64,000 nt of DNA from an uncultured Thermogutta sp. Its GTDB lineage: Bacteria; Planctomycetota; Planctomycetia; Pirellulales; Thermoguttaceae. The stretch spans positions 1-64,000 of the forward strand of contig CAKZMM010000027.1 of the NCBI GenBank assembly GCA_937128505.1, written 5' to 3'. Below, piece by piece: positions 1 to 8,950 of this stretch (within the stretch, counting starts at the first letter, position 1; every line of letters begins with the position of its first letter). A program made the translations under genes and the position numbers. Under the pieces are notes generated by a model. The model did not search any database. It was not told the DNA's origin and saw nothing but the letters and a program-made list of their open reading frames with translations.

Positions 1-286
1 AGAATCACGCCGATCAAAATTGACGGCTACAGGAGCCTTTCACAACAAAAACAAGATGAGTGAAATTAGGGTGAATATTCAAAATTGGGTGAGTTAACCG
101 TGCGGCTGAATGGGTTTTGTGCCGGGTAATCCCCCGGTGGTTTCCGGAAACCGACCGAATCCTCACCCTAACACGGGTCCCGAGCGATCCCGGATAAGCT
201 CATTGGTCGATCCCAGCCGAACCGAAAGGCAAATGAAACGCCCTTGGCTTTGAAATAGGTTGTGGAAGTCTCGGAGAAGACCGACT
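1..286. other. Non-coding lead with two tandem inverted repeats
   Basis: No gene is supported here. Two adjacent inverted repeats stand out: CCGGG/CCCGG at 122-137 (5-bp stem) and a perfect 14-bp palindrome GGTTTCCGGAAACC at 139-152. They lie about 135 bases upstream of the likely GTG start of the acyl-AMP ligase fusion. They could be an operator, a leader structure or the end of a transcript from outside the window; there is no T-tract. Confidence 0.4.
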
Positions 287-3200
287 GTGCAGCAAATTCG
301 TTGGCCTGGAACATTCTTTGGTCCGCCGGACCTGGTGGAGCTCCTTCGTCACCGAGCGACTTTCCAACCGGACGACATCGCTTTCACCTTCCTGGTGGAT
401 GGCGAAAATGAGCAGGTTCACGTGAGCAATGCGGAATTGGACCGGCAAGCTCGCGCCATTGGCGGCTGGCTTCAGTCCATGAACTTGGCCGGCGAAAGGG
501 CCCTGCTCCTCTATCCTCCGGGATTGGAATTTATTGCCGCCTTTTTCGGCTGCGTCTATGCCGGTGTGGTCGCTGTGCCGGTTTATCCACCGCGTCGCAA
601 CCGGTCGCTCCTGCGGATTGAAGCCATCTCGGATGATGCCCAGGCCAAAGTGGCTTTGACCACCGATGCAGTGCTCCGGCGAGTAGAATCGCTGATTGAC
701 GACACTCCGCACCTGAAGCAATTGCGCTGGCTGGCTACCTGCCATGTCCCTCCTGGAATGGAGGATCGATGGCAAAAGCCGCCGATTGATTCCGAGACCT
801 TAGCCTTTCTTCAATACACCTCCGGGTCCACGGGCATACCGAAAGGCGTGATGCTCAATCACGGCAATCTCCTCCATAATTCCGCCCTGATTGCTCATGT
901 GTTTGAGCACACACGTTCCGGGCTCGGGGTTTTTTGGCTTCCCAGCTATCATGACATGGGGTTGATTGGGGGCATCCTCCAGCCGCTTTACGTGGGTCGG
1001 CCGAACATCCTCATGTCGCCGGTCGCTTTTCTGCAAAAACCGTTTCGTTGGCTTTCGGCGATCACGCGATTTGGAGCCACCACCAGTGGCGGCCCCAATT
1101 TCGCTTATGAGCTTTGCGTCCAAAAGATCTCCCCGGCACAACGGGCCCAACTCGACCTCAGCAGCTGGCAAGTGGCGTTCAATGGTGCAGAACCGGTACG
1201 GGAAGAGACTTTGGAGCGATTCGCGGAGGCCTTTGAGCCGTATGGCTTTCGTTGGGAGGCCTTTTTCCCTTGCTACGGACTGGCCGAGGCGACCCTCATT
1301 GTAACGGGGGGATATGCCAAAAAGGCCCCGGTGGTCCGCTGGTTTGAGGCAGAGACCCTCAGTCAAGGGGAAGCGATCGTCACTCGGCCCCGGCAACCCG
1401 GTGCTCGCCCGCTTGTCGGCTGTGGGCAATGTTTGCCGGACCAACGGGTCATCATCGTAAATCCTGAGACGTGCACTCCCTGTCCCGACGGAGTGGTGGG
1501 GGAAATTTGGGTCCAAGGGCCCAGTGTGGCTATGGGGTATTGGCAACGCCCGGAGGACACGCAGCACACTTTCCGGGCCTATTTAGCCACCACGGGCGAG
1601 GGCCCGTTTTTGCGGACGGGCGACCTGGGTTTTATCCGCGATGGGGAGTTGTTTGTGACTGGGCGAATCAAGGATGTGATCATCCTCCGCGGAGTAAACT
1701 TTTATCCGCAGGATATTGAGCTGACCGTGCAGAATGCCCACCCGTGGTTGCGGGCCGATGCCGGTGCGGCTTTTGCGGTCGAAATGGAGGACGAGCAGCG
1801 GCTGGTGGTGGTACACGAGCTGGAACGGCGCGTGAAAGGGGCGCTGGAGCCGGTCTTCCAAGCCATTCGTCGAGCCATAAATGAAGAACACGACCTTGCG
1901 GTCGATACTATCGTCCTGTTGAAACCCGGAAGTATCCCGAAAACCACCAGCAATAAGATTCAACGCCATGCGTGCCGGGCCGCGTTTTTAAGCGGAACTT
2001 TAAATATGGTGGCCTCGTGGAGCCGGCGGGATAAGACCGAAAAGATCCCCGCTTCGGATGAGGTTTTTGCCGAGCAGGAGGCCGTTTCTTCAGTGGGGCG
2101 GGTTGCCGCCTCAGGTCCGGTTGCGCCCGCGGCTGGAGCCTCAGGAAATCTCAAGACTGTCCTCGTCTCCAGGAAGGGGCCCAATATCGGCGGACCGAGT
2201 AACTTACCGACAATCACCACTTCCCGGGCCGAGCATGGAGCGATTGCGGCGGAGCCACGGGCTGCGGCCGCCGACGGCGATGATGGCAACGGGCATTCGC
2301 GCCGTCCCTCTTCCGCCAGGCAGTCATCCCCCGCAAAGGCCGGATCGCCGGAGCCTGCGAACGGCGATTTCGTGCCGCCCGATGCGAGTGCAGTCCCACC
2401 GTCGGTTGAGCAACCCTCGGAAGCTCAAAACAGGGCGGCCAATGGAAAGACTACCATCGAGCTTGTCCTGGAACAGGTCCGGCGGGTGGCCAAAGATCGG
2501 GCCGTAAACCTCACGCTCGACCAATCGATCTCCGAGCTGGGTCTTGATTCCTTAGAGAGAATGGAAATCATTGCAGGACTTCAGGAACAGCTCGGTGGCC
2601 GGATTCCGGAGGAGGTCCTCCCGCAACTCGACACCTGCCGCCAAGTGGTGGAGGCCGTAGAACGCTACTTGCGGAAATCACCGGGCTCAGCAGGACCGGA
2701 ATTCTCTCAGATTGGACCGGAACAATATAGAATCGACCAATTCCCGGAATCCGTCAAGTTACAACAGCGGCTGCTATCGCTGCGGAAAGCGGGCCTGGAT
2801 CGGTGGCAGTATCCCGTCTTGGACGGCGGGCCATTCCCGCAAGTTGAGTGGCAGGGACGTTCCCTGGTCCATTGGGCCAGTTTCAACTATCTGGGCCTTT
2901 CCACAAATCCGGTGGTACTTCAAGCGGCTCAGGAAGCCTTGGAACGCTGGGGTGTGGGAGTTTCCGCCAGCCGCTTGACCGCTGGCCAGCGGCCGATCCA
3001 TGCCCAGTTGGAAGAGGCGCTAGCCGCCTTGGTGGGAGCGGAATCCGCCTTAGTATTTGCCTGCGAGTATTCGGCAGTAAGCTCCACGATCCACCAACTT
3101 TTGGGTCCCCAAGATACATTCTTGTATCAGCGAGGAATTGCTCCCGGATTCCTCCACGGTGCCCAGCAGGCCGGAGCCCAGCAGGAATGTTTCCCCCGGG

Positions 3201-3964
3201 GCGATTGGAAGGCCTTGGAGGAATGGCTGATTCGGTATCGGCCCCGCAGCCGCCGGATTGTCGTGGCCATCGAGGGGTTATCTCCCGTGGACGGCTCGAT
3301 CGCCGAGCTCCCCCCGCTGAGCGAGTTATGCCGTCGCTACCAGGCGCTTTTGGTGGTCGATGAGTCCCATAGTGTGGGGGTGCTTGGGGATTGCGGGCGC
3401 GGCCTCCGCGAATATTGGCACAGCGATAGTGGGTCGATCGATTTGTGTATCGGGTCGCTGGGGCATGCACTTGGATCGGCCGGTGGCTTTGTGGCCGGCT
3501 GTCGCAGTTTTATCCAGCTGCTTCGCTCGAGCAGTCCCGCCATGACCCAGGCTACGGCATTGGCTCCTTCGCTTTCGGCAGCGGCCTTGGCAGCCATTCA
3601 GCAACTGACGAACCATCCGGAGCTTATCCAGAAGCTTCGTGAGCGAAGCATCCTTCTGCGCGGGCTTCTGCAATCGGCGGGCATTCCTATTTGTGGAGAT
3701 CCGCGAGCACCCGCAGTGCCGGTCATAACGGGCAGCTCGGCGGCGGCCATAAGTCTTGCACGGCGGCTTCAGCAACAGGGATTTTTCGTTCTGCCCACAA
3801 TCTACCCCAGCGTGGAGGAACGCCAAGCCCGAATTCGGCTCATGTGCTCGGCAGCCCACGATTTAGACCAGGTTCGCCAGCTTGCCCAAGCAATCATCGA
3901 GGCTTGGCCCAGCCTGAAGCGACCGGCGCCCCTACCGCAGGGTGCATCCCCGCGAGTTTCCTAG
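287..3964 (+). CDS. Fatty acyl-AMP ligase - acyl carrier protein - AONS/SPT-like fusion protein
   Basis: About 1225 residues in three parts. Residues 1-590 are an ANL adenylating domain of the fatty-acyl-AMP ligase (FAAL) type; the P-loop-like motif YTSGSTGIPKG begins near residue 177. After a Pro/Ala/Ser-rich linker comes an acyl carrier protein with the phosphopantetheine site LGLDSLE (Ser755). Residues ~840-1225 have the fold of 8-amino-7-oxononanoate synthase/serine palmitoyltransferase, with the Asp-Glu-Ser-His motif near 1025. The expected job of such a fusion is to activate a fatty acid, load it on the ACP and condense it with an amino acid. However, the Schiff-base lysine of the usual G-T-L-G-K-A-x-G motif is His here (GSLGHALGSAGG, His1060), and the usual D-x-x-N-H-A-S segment is also lost. 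Decarboxylative condensation is therefore doubtful. GTG at 287 was chosen because GGAGAAG lies 7 bases upstream; an in-frame TTG at 260 lacks one. Confidence 0.88.
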   Translation: MQQIRWPGTFFGPPDLVELLRHRATFQPDDIAFTFLVDGENEQVHVSNAELDRQARAIGGWLQSMNLAGERALLLYPPGLEFIAAFFGCVYAGVVAVPVYPPRRNRSLLRIEAISDDAQAKVALTTDAVLRRVESLIDDTPHLKQLRWLATCHVPPGMEDRWQKPPIDSETLAFLQYTSGSTGIPKGVMLNHGNLLHNSALIAHVFEHTRSGLGVFWLPSYHDMGLIGGILQPLYVGRPNILMSPVAFLQKPFRWLSAITRFGATTSGGPNFAYELCVQKISPAQRAQLDLSSWQVAFNGAEPVREETLERFAEAFEPYGFRWEAFFPCYGLAEATLIVTGGYAKKAPVVRWFEAETLSQGEAIVTRPRQPGARPLVGCGQCLPDQRVIIVNPETCTPCPDGVVGEIWVQGPSVAMGYWQRPEDTQHTFRAYLATTGEGPFLRTGDLGFIRDGELFVTGRIKDVIILRGVNFYPQDIELTVQNAHPWLRADAGAAFAVEMEDEQRLVVVHELERRVKGALEPVFQAIRRAINEEHDLAVDTIVLLKPGSIPKTTSNKIQRHACRAAFLSGTLNMVASWSRRDKTEKIPASDEVFAEQEAVSSVGRVAASGPVAPAAGASGNLKTVLVSRKGPNIGGPSNLPTITTSRAEHGAIAAEPRAAAADGDDGNGHSRRPSSARQSSPAKAGSPEPANGDFVPPDASAVPPSVEQPSEAQNRAANGKTTIELVLEQVRRVAKDRAVNLTLDQSISELGLDSLERMEIIAGLQEQLGGRIPEEVLPQLDTCRQVVEAVERYLRKSPGSAGPEFSQIGPEQYRIDQFPESVKLQQRLLSLRKAGLDRWQYPVLDGGPFPQVEWQGRSLVHWASFNYLGLSTNPVVLQAAQEALERWGVGVSASRLTAGQRPIHAQLEEALAALVGAESALVFACEYSAVSSTIHQLLGPQDTFLYQRGIAPGFLHGAQQAGAQQECFPRGDWKALEEWLIRYRPRSRRIVVAIEGLSPVDGSIAELPPLSELCRRYQALLVVDESHSVGVLGDCGRGLREYWHSDSGSIDLCIGSLGHALGSAGGFVAGCRSFIQLLRSSSPAMTQATALAPSLSAAALAAIQQLTNHPELIQKLRERSILLRGLLQSAGIPICGDPRAPAVPVITGSSAAAISLARRLQQQGFFVLPTIYPSVEERQARIRLMCSAAHDLDQVRQLAQAIIEAWPSLKRPAPLPQGASPRVS

Positions 3965-4355
3965 GACGATTTGCCCCAACTTGCGCGACGTCTCAACACG
4001 CAACCAAGCTGTGGGGTTGTGTTGCGGGGTTAAGCGATCGAATTCCGACGCAGGGATAGCGCGAAGGTTTCATCTTCGCTTTGAATCCCCCGGGTAAGAG
4101 ACAGTGCTCCTACCGCAATATGGGCCTTGCAGCATTCACTCCTCAACGCCTCGTTCTCGTGATGTCCCCCGGGAAATTCATTGCAGAGCGGAATCGGGCT
4201 AGGAAGCGCCCCCGGCCTCACGGAACAGTCTTTCGAGAGCCTGCTCGGTCTTGAGGAGCTTCTTTATTCGGGGGGATGCATGCCGGGCGAGCGCAAGGCG
4301 ATTTTTAACATTCTCGGTTCCAGGTTTACTCAATTCCAAAGTCCTCGCGAGTTAG
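3965..4355. other. Convergent intergenic stretch
   Basis: This stretch lies between the 3' ends of two convergent genes. Apart from the hairpin at 3994-4024 I see no gene or repeat in it. A short open frame from 4181 runs antisense into the radical SAM gene and has no family signature. Confidence 0.4.
3994..4024 (+). terminator. Hairpin after the acyl-AMP ligase fusion
   Basis: CAACA-CG-CAACC pairs with GGTTG-TGTTG around a 9-base loop, giving a ten-pair stem with a two-base bulge, 30 bases after the stop codon. There is no T-run, so it may be an mRNA 3' end structure rather than a true intrinsic terminator. Confidence 0.35.
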
Positions 4356-5342
4356 TCACGTTTCTATCGGCGTATTTTGCCACCGCGAGCCCTGCCAAGA
4401 ATCGCGCCGCTTTAACTCCGCTTCAATCCCCCGAAGAACGGCAGACTTTTCATGCGACCATTCCGAAGCCAAAAGAAACTCTCGCGGTGCATCCCCCATC
4501 AGTCGCTCGATAACGCAATGCGGGGGCAGCACCTCCAATAAATCGGCCACTAAACCGATGTATTCATCGCGCTCAAGGAGGCGAATGCTTCCCTTGTGCC
4601 ACATCTCGGCCAATGGGGTGTCCACCAAGACGTGCAAATGGTGAATTTTCACCGAGTGGATGGGTAGCCCACCCAGCACTTGCGCGGTGCGCAACACGTC
4701 GGCCCGTGTTTCGCCGGGAATCCCCAAAATCAAATGACAGCCGACCGCTAGCCCCCGATCGGCTGCCCGGCGGATCGCATCCTGGGCCGTCCGCCAATTG
4801 TGTCCACGACCGAGCCAACTCAAGGATCGATCATGGATCGTTTGTACCCCGAGTTCCAATTCGATCCAAATCTTCCGCGTATATTGAGCGAGGACCTCGA
4901 GGATGGACTCGGGGACCCAATCCGGCCGAGTTCCCACGGAAATCCCCACTACGCTCGGCTGACTTGCGACAAGCTCCAAAAGTTCCGCCAATCGTTCCGG
5001 CTGAGTGTGAGTATTGGTGGCCGGTTGAAAATATGCCACAAAGGCCTCGGCCTTTCGTTTGGCTTGGAGCGTCGTGATTCCGCTCTTGAGTTGCTCCAGC
5101 AGCGACTTACCGGCTTGCGCCAACCGCCGACTGGGTGCAGAGGCTTTCAAGTTGCAAAAAATGCAGCCTTGCGTGCCGATGGTGCCGTCCACATTCGGGC
5201 AACTATGCCCGACATCGAGGCTGATTTTCCATGTCTTGCAGCCGAAACGTTGCCGGTAGAAAAAATCGAGGGAGAAGTAACGAAGCCCCGCTGCACGCCA
5301 AGCCGGCACCGGTAAGCATTCAGGGCTTTTCCTTGACGCCAT
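4356..5342 (-). CDS. TIGR01212-type radical SAM protein (YhcC-like)
   Basis: 328 residues, close to the E. coli YhcC length. The N-terminal part carries the family's cluster signature: GHSCPN near the start of the barrel, then QGCIFCN, so the cysteines are spaced C-x(12)-C-x2-C (wider than the classical CxxxCxxC) as is typical of this subfamily. Further family hallmarks are SVGTRPDWV, ELGVQT and the glycine-rich HLILGIPGET. It should bind a [4Fe-4S] cluster and S-adenosylmethionine in the cytoplasm. The substrate of the family is not firmly known. It is a stand-alone gene, convergent with the acyl-AMP ligase fusion and divergent from the FHA gene. Family assignment is firm; function is not. 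Confidence 0.88.
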   Translation of the reverse strand: MASRKSPECLPVPAWRAAGLRYFSLDFFYRQRFGCKTWKISLDVGHSCPNVDGTIGTQGCIFCNLKASAPSRRLAQAGKSLLEQLKSGITTLQAKRKAEAFVAYFQPATNTHTQPERLAELLELVASQPSVVGISVGTRPDWVPESILEVLAQYTRKIWIELELGVQTIHDRSLSWLGRGHNWRTAQDAIRRAADRGLAVGCHLILGIPGETRADVLRTAQVLGGLPIHSVKIHHLHVLVDTPLAEMWHKGSIRLLERDEYIGLVADLLEVLPPHCVIERLMGDAPREFLLASEWSHEKSAVLRGIEAELKRRDSWQGSRWQNTPIET

Positions 5343-5749
5343 GGGTTCAGATCGTTAAATTGCAGGGGACACGGTCACCTAGCAGAATTATAAGAAGAAT
5401 TACGGACGTCGGCAAGGAAGGCGTTCCCGGGCACTATGGGGTTTTCAGGCTTTTTTCGGCCTTGTCTTAATGGGTTAACTTCCCGAATGACCGGAGGTGT
5501 CGGGAAAAACTTTTCGGACGAAGTTCTGACGGCGGTCAGAGTGGCCTCCATCGCTTCGGGTGCCCCACATTTCGGAAGAAGGTGCGAGAGCTATTCGGCG
5601 GGGGAAATTCTTCGCGGTTGAGTTTTCGTCCTTGATTCCTGCGAACCTGAAAGAGCTATTGACTAAAAATAGAGTGATCTCGGCAGTGCGGTACAATAAA
5701 TCCGGTCACGAAATTAGGCGGGTCGACGGATTCAGTGAGGGGGTGACCC
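5343..5749. other. Divergent promoter region
   Basis: It separates the divergent radical SAM and FHA genes, so it must hold promoters for both. I could not place a convincing -35/-10 pair; a TACAAT at about 5691-5696 is the best -10-like hexamer on the plus strand but has no matching -35 at 17 bases. No gene was found. Confidence 0.3.
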
Positions 5750-6256
5750 ATGTTCGGCGAATTGATCCCCGTGGGCGGCGGTGATCCGATTCCACTTTTG
5801 AAAAAGAATCTCCTCGTAGGACGACGCGAGAGTTGCGATATCGTCTTGCGGTTTCCGAACGTTTCCGCACACCACTGTGAACTGACTTGCGCGGGCGGCT
5901 ACTGGTACGTACGGGACCTCGACAGCCGTAACGGCGTGAAAGTCAACGGAAACCGTGTGACGGAGAAGCGGCTCGATCCGGGCGACATCCTGGCAATTGC
6001 TACCCATAAGTACCAAGTGCATTATTCCCCGGCAGAACTAGGGGCAACCGGTCCGCCCCCTCCGGATCCGGTCGAGGCGGATATCCTGGGAAAATCGCTT
6101 TTAGAACGTGCTGGTCTAGACCGCGGGTTGGAGCGAAAAGTTCGATTCCACGCGCCAAAGCCGCAAGTCGAGGAGGATCTGGGGCCTCCTCCGCGTAGCA
6201 AACCACCGACAGAGGGTGAAACGGCTGCCGAGGACGATGAAATTCAACTCGGCTAA
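5750..6256 (+). CDS. FHA domain protein
   Basis: 168 residues. Residues ~1-95 form a forkhead-associated domain, a phosphothreonine-binding beta-sandwich. The diagnostic blocks are all present: GRRESCDIVL, then VSAHHCEL, then DLDSRNGVKVNG. The remaining ~70 residues are a charged, proline-rich, probably disordered tail. Such proteins recruit Ser/Thr-kinase-phosphorylated partners, and planctomycetes have many Hanks-type kinases; none is encoded nearby, so the partner is unknown. No signal peptide or membrane segment is visible, so it is probably cytoplasmic. The ATG follows a purine-rich GAGGGGGTG stretch that can serve as ribosome binding site. It is monocistronic as far as the window shows. 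Confidence 0.85.
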   Translation: MFGELIPVGGGDPIPLLKKNLLVGRRESCDIVLRFPNVSAHHCELTCAGGYWYVRDLDSRNGVKVNGNRVTEKRLDPGDILAIATHKYQVHYSPAELGATGPPPPDPVEADILGKSLLERAGLDRGLERKVRFHAPKPQVEEDLGPPPRSKPPTEGETAAEDDEIQLG

Positions 6257-7379
6257 GATGTCCCGAATACGCCGGACTTTTCCCGGGCGAACGTCCGAGA
6301 TTCTTCGGTTGTCTGATTTAGGTGATTAGATAAACTCCGCTTCCGGGTGCGCGTCGGGGATTCCGCAAAAAGTGAATCTTTCCGACACGATGTCCGGGAA
6401 AAAGCGTCAAAAAACCGAATGAGAACCGAGCACCCGCGGAGAATTTATATTCATTAAATGCAGAAAGTCAGTAATAAAGGAGCGGTTTGCCGCATCAGCA
6501 TTCACTGATCCGTTGAACGTTAAATAAAGTTCTTCAAAGAGGCAACTAGTGCTATTTTCCTATTCTTCTATACACGCGACTCGCCCCCTTTTTAGGGCGA
6601 AACGTCTCGGCTGTAGGCCCTCAGCCGAGTGGGAAGGCTAACCTTGAGTTGAACCCTACCCTCGCGAACCTCCACGAAATACCGGATGATCAAATCGGGG
6701 CCACTGAAAAAATGCGGCCCAAAAATTATGTTAGCAGTAAACATCTATTGATTTAAATTCGGCAAAAGCTTTGCCGGTTTTCAGCCGTCCTTTTTTCGGA
6801 ATGCGGCGCATGCCGATCCCTCCTGAAGGACGAGTGCTAAAATTCAAGACAGATGAAGCGAATAAGCGACGGGACGACTCCACCGCAATAAAGATGATTT
6901 ACTTGACGTATTTTTGATGGTATAGAATAACTATTCCGCAAATTCCCGGAATGTCGGAAACAAACTTTGGATTTTCTTTCCTGCCTTCAACTGTTGGATT
7001 TAGGACATTCCGAGGAAAAACTTTGGAAGGCGTTGATGGCGGTGGTGCGGAAGCCGGACTGAAGCAAAGTGGCGTAATGAACTCAGGGTTAGCTTCGGCG
7101 AACTCCTTTCAACCCAGCAAATCGGTGCGGCTCCCCCCAAACGAAAACTTCACGCAGTAGCGGGAACTGCACGTATGAGGGCTTCTCAATAGTGTTTTCC
7201 CGATTGTTTTCCCGGATGAAATGGTTCTGGGACGAATATTCTTCGCTAAGTTGTTTGCAACGGAAGCTTAGCAAAAGCGGCGACAGAATCCCGTGCGTTA
7301 ATGGATCTAATTGGGAGCAAAGACGCATCTGATTGGTAGGAAATACTAAGGAGTTGGGGGGAAGTACCAACGAGGCTTT
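6257..7379. other. 1.1 kb non-coding stretch with tandem hairpins
   Basis: There is no convincing gene. The frame at 6951-7160 lacks a ribosome binding site and any recognisable motif. The stretch holds the hairpin pair at 6581-6629 (listed separately). A TTGACG at 6903-6908 followed by TAGAAT at 6923-6928 resembles a promoter with too short a spacer. The length and the structured core make an untranslated RNA possible. Confidence 0.4.
6581..6629. ncRNA. Candidate structured RNA: two tandem perfect hairpins
   Basis: TCGCCC (6581-6586) pairs perfectly with GGGCGA (6595-6600) around an 8-base loop. Five bases later CTCGGCTG (6606-6613) pairs perfectly with CAGCCGAG (6622-6629) around another 8-base loop. 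Two perfect GC-rich stems in series inside a 1.1 kb gene-free region are unlikely to be trivial. I do not recognise a known RNA family; it could equally be a double operator or terminator-like element. Orientation cannot be decided from the sequence. Confidence 0.35.
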
Positions 7380-8534
7380 ATGGGCGATAAGAAAAAGAAA
7401 AAACTCCGCGCCGATTTTCGCAAACATGTCGACGAACGTCGTCGTGAAACGGATTGGACAAAGAAATTCACCCTCGAAAATATCGAAGACGAGCTTCCGC
7501 CAAGTACCGAACGACTTACCGGCAAAGGGTCCCTTACGCGGCGACGCACGGTGGTGGTCGAATCCGAAGCCACGGAGGCTCAGTCCGCCCCGATCCCACT
7601 GCTTGAGGTGGACGAAAGCCGCTGCCAGCGGGGGCGAATTCTCAGTGTCCATGGTCCCACCTGCGAAGTCCGCGCCGAGGACGGCACGCTTTATCGATGC
7701 TTCGTCCGGCGCCTTCTGAAATCCCTCCGCACCGATCAAGCCAACGTGGTGGCCGCGGGCGACTGGGTGCTCTTTCGCCCTGCCGAAAGCGGTGAAAAAG
7801 AGGGACTGATCGAACGAGTCGAACCCCGGCGCGGGATTTTGAGTCGAAAGGTCCATGGCCAACAGCAGGTCATTGTCGCCAACGTCGACCAAATCTTGAT
7901 CGTCGTCAGTGCCGCGGAACCGCCACTCAAACCAAACTTGATCGACAGGCTGCTGATTAGTGCCGAAAAGGCGCGAATTCATCCCGTGATTTGTATCAAC
8001 AAAATCGATTTGGTTGATCCGTCGCGGCTCATGCCCTTGGTGGGAATCTATAGCCAGCTAGGTTATCAGGTCTTGCTGATGAGTGCGACCACGGGATTTG
8101 GGATCGACCGCCTGCGGCGAATTTTAGCCGGTCGTCAGACCGTCGTAGCCGGTCAAAGCGGGGTGGGCAAATCCTCGCTGCTGAATGCGGTGGATCCCGG
8201 GTTCAAACTCCGGGTTGCCCCGGTAAGTCCGGAGACGCACAAGGGTCGGCATACCACGACCACCGCGCGGCTCCTGCCGCTGGCGATCGGCGGTTATGTC
8301 GTGGATACGCCCGGGATTCGCCAATTTGAACTTTGGGATGTGGTCCCCGAGGAAATCGCCAGTTTATTCCCGGAAATGCGGCCGTATTTGAACGGATGCC
8401 GTTTTCCCGATTGTACCCACTTGCACGAAGTGGATTGCGCGGTGAAGGATGCTGTCGCCGATGCTCGGCTGGATGTCCGCCGTTACGAAAGCTATTGCCA
8501 CTTGATGACCGAGGAGGAGGATTTCGATCGATAG
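7380..8534 (+). CDS. rsgA: Ribosome small subunit-dependent GTPase A
   Basis: 384 residues. It is a circularly permuted GTPase: an OB-fold region comes first (~75-160), then the G motifs in permuted order, with NKID (CINKIDLV) before the P-loop GQSGVGKSS and then DTPG. The C-terminal zinc site is present (CRFPDCTH followed by EVDC). RsgA acts late in 30S assembly, releasing factors and checking the decoding centre. An unusually basic N-terminal extension of ~70 residues, beginning with a run of five lysines, precedes the OB fold; it is longer than in E. coli and could contact rRNA. The ATG follows GAGG five bases upstream. The adjacent gene downstream encodes another ribosome-associated GTPase, HflX. 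Confidence 0.93.
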   Translation: MGDKKKKKLRADFRKHVDERRRETDWTKKFTLENIEDELPPSTERLTGKGSLTRRRTVVVESEATEAQSAPIPLLEVDESRCQRGRILSVHGPTCEVRAEDGTLYRCFVRRLLKSLRTDQANVVAAGDWVLFRPAESGEKEGLIERVEPRRGILSRKVHGQQQVIVANVDQILIVVSAAEPPLKPNLIDRLLISAEKARIHPVICINKIDLVDPSRLMPLVGIYSQLGYQVLLMSATTGFGIDRLRRILAGRQTVVAGQSGVGKSSLLNAVDPGFKLRVAPVSPETHKGRHTTTTARLLPLAIGGYVVDTPGIRQFELWDVVPEEIASLFPEMRPYLNGCRFPDCTHLHEVDCAVKDAVADARLDVRRYESYCHLMTEEEDFDR

Positions 8535-8950
8535 TCCCCATTCATTGAACCGCATCATATGCATCCTAGACGCAAAATCATACGCATCCTGGATTCAAGC
8601 GCGCAAAAGCGAGAATTGTAGATCGATCGTGAAGCCGTCGGGTGAAGGATCAAAATATGTTGATCCGCCGCCCGGCCGACATTCGAAGAGGGCTTCTTTC
8701 GTGGGCATGATGAAATGGAATATCGGGATGAGCGATACCGTACGAAAAGCTCGCTCTAAAGTTCGCGCTTTCATAGCTTGTGGTTTTATGGTTTGTAGGC
8801 ATGGGTGGATTTAAGAAGGGCTTTTAGCTTCGGTCAGCGGTCGCGAAAGGCTCGTGAAGCACCCTGCGACAGAAATCGTGAGCAAGTCAAATCGGAGGTG
8901 AACGTTCGTAAGAATCAACTTTTTCGGCAAACCGGGGAGGCTAAATCTCT
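8535..8950. other. Intergenic stretch between rsgA and hflX
   Basis: It holds a diverged 23-bp tandem repeat at 8554-8599 and, at its end, the GGGGAGG ribosome binding site of hflX (8934-8940). A small frame at 8545-8814 has no motif and overlaps the repeat, so I do not call it. Confidence 0.4.
8554..8599. repeat. 23-bp tandem duplication, diverged
   Basis: Two head-to-tail copies, 8554-8576 and 8577-8599, both beginning ATCATAYGCATCCT. The first half is nearly identical and the second half has diverged. Confidence 0.6.

Noticed and set aside
4181-4513. Small plus-strand gene between the first two genes
   Set aside because: It runs antisense into the radical SAM gene, and its sequence shows no family or signal peptide.
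6951-7160. Small gene of 69 codons
   Set aside because: It has no ribosome binding site, no motif and a composition like the surrounding non-coding DNA.
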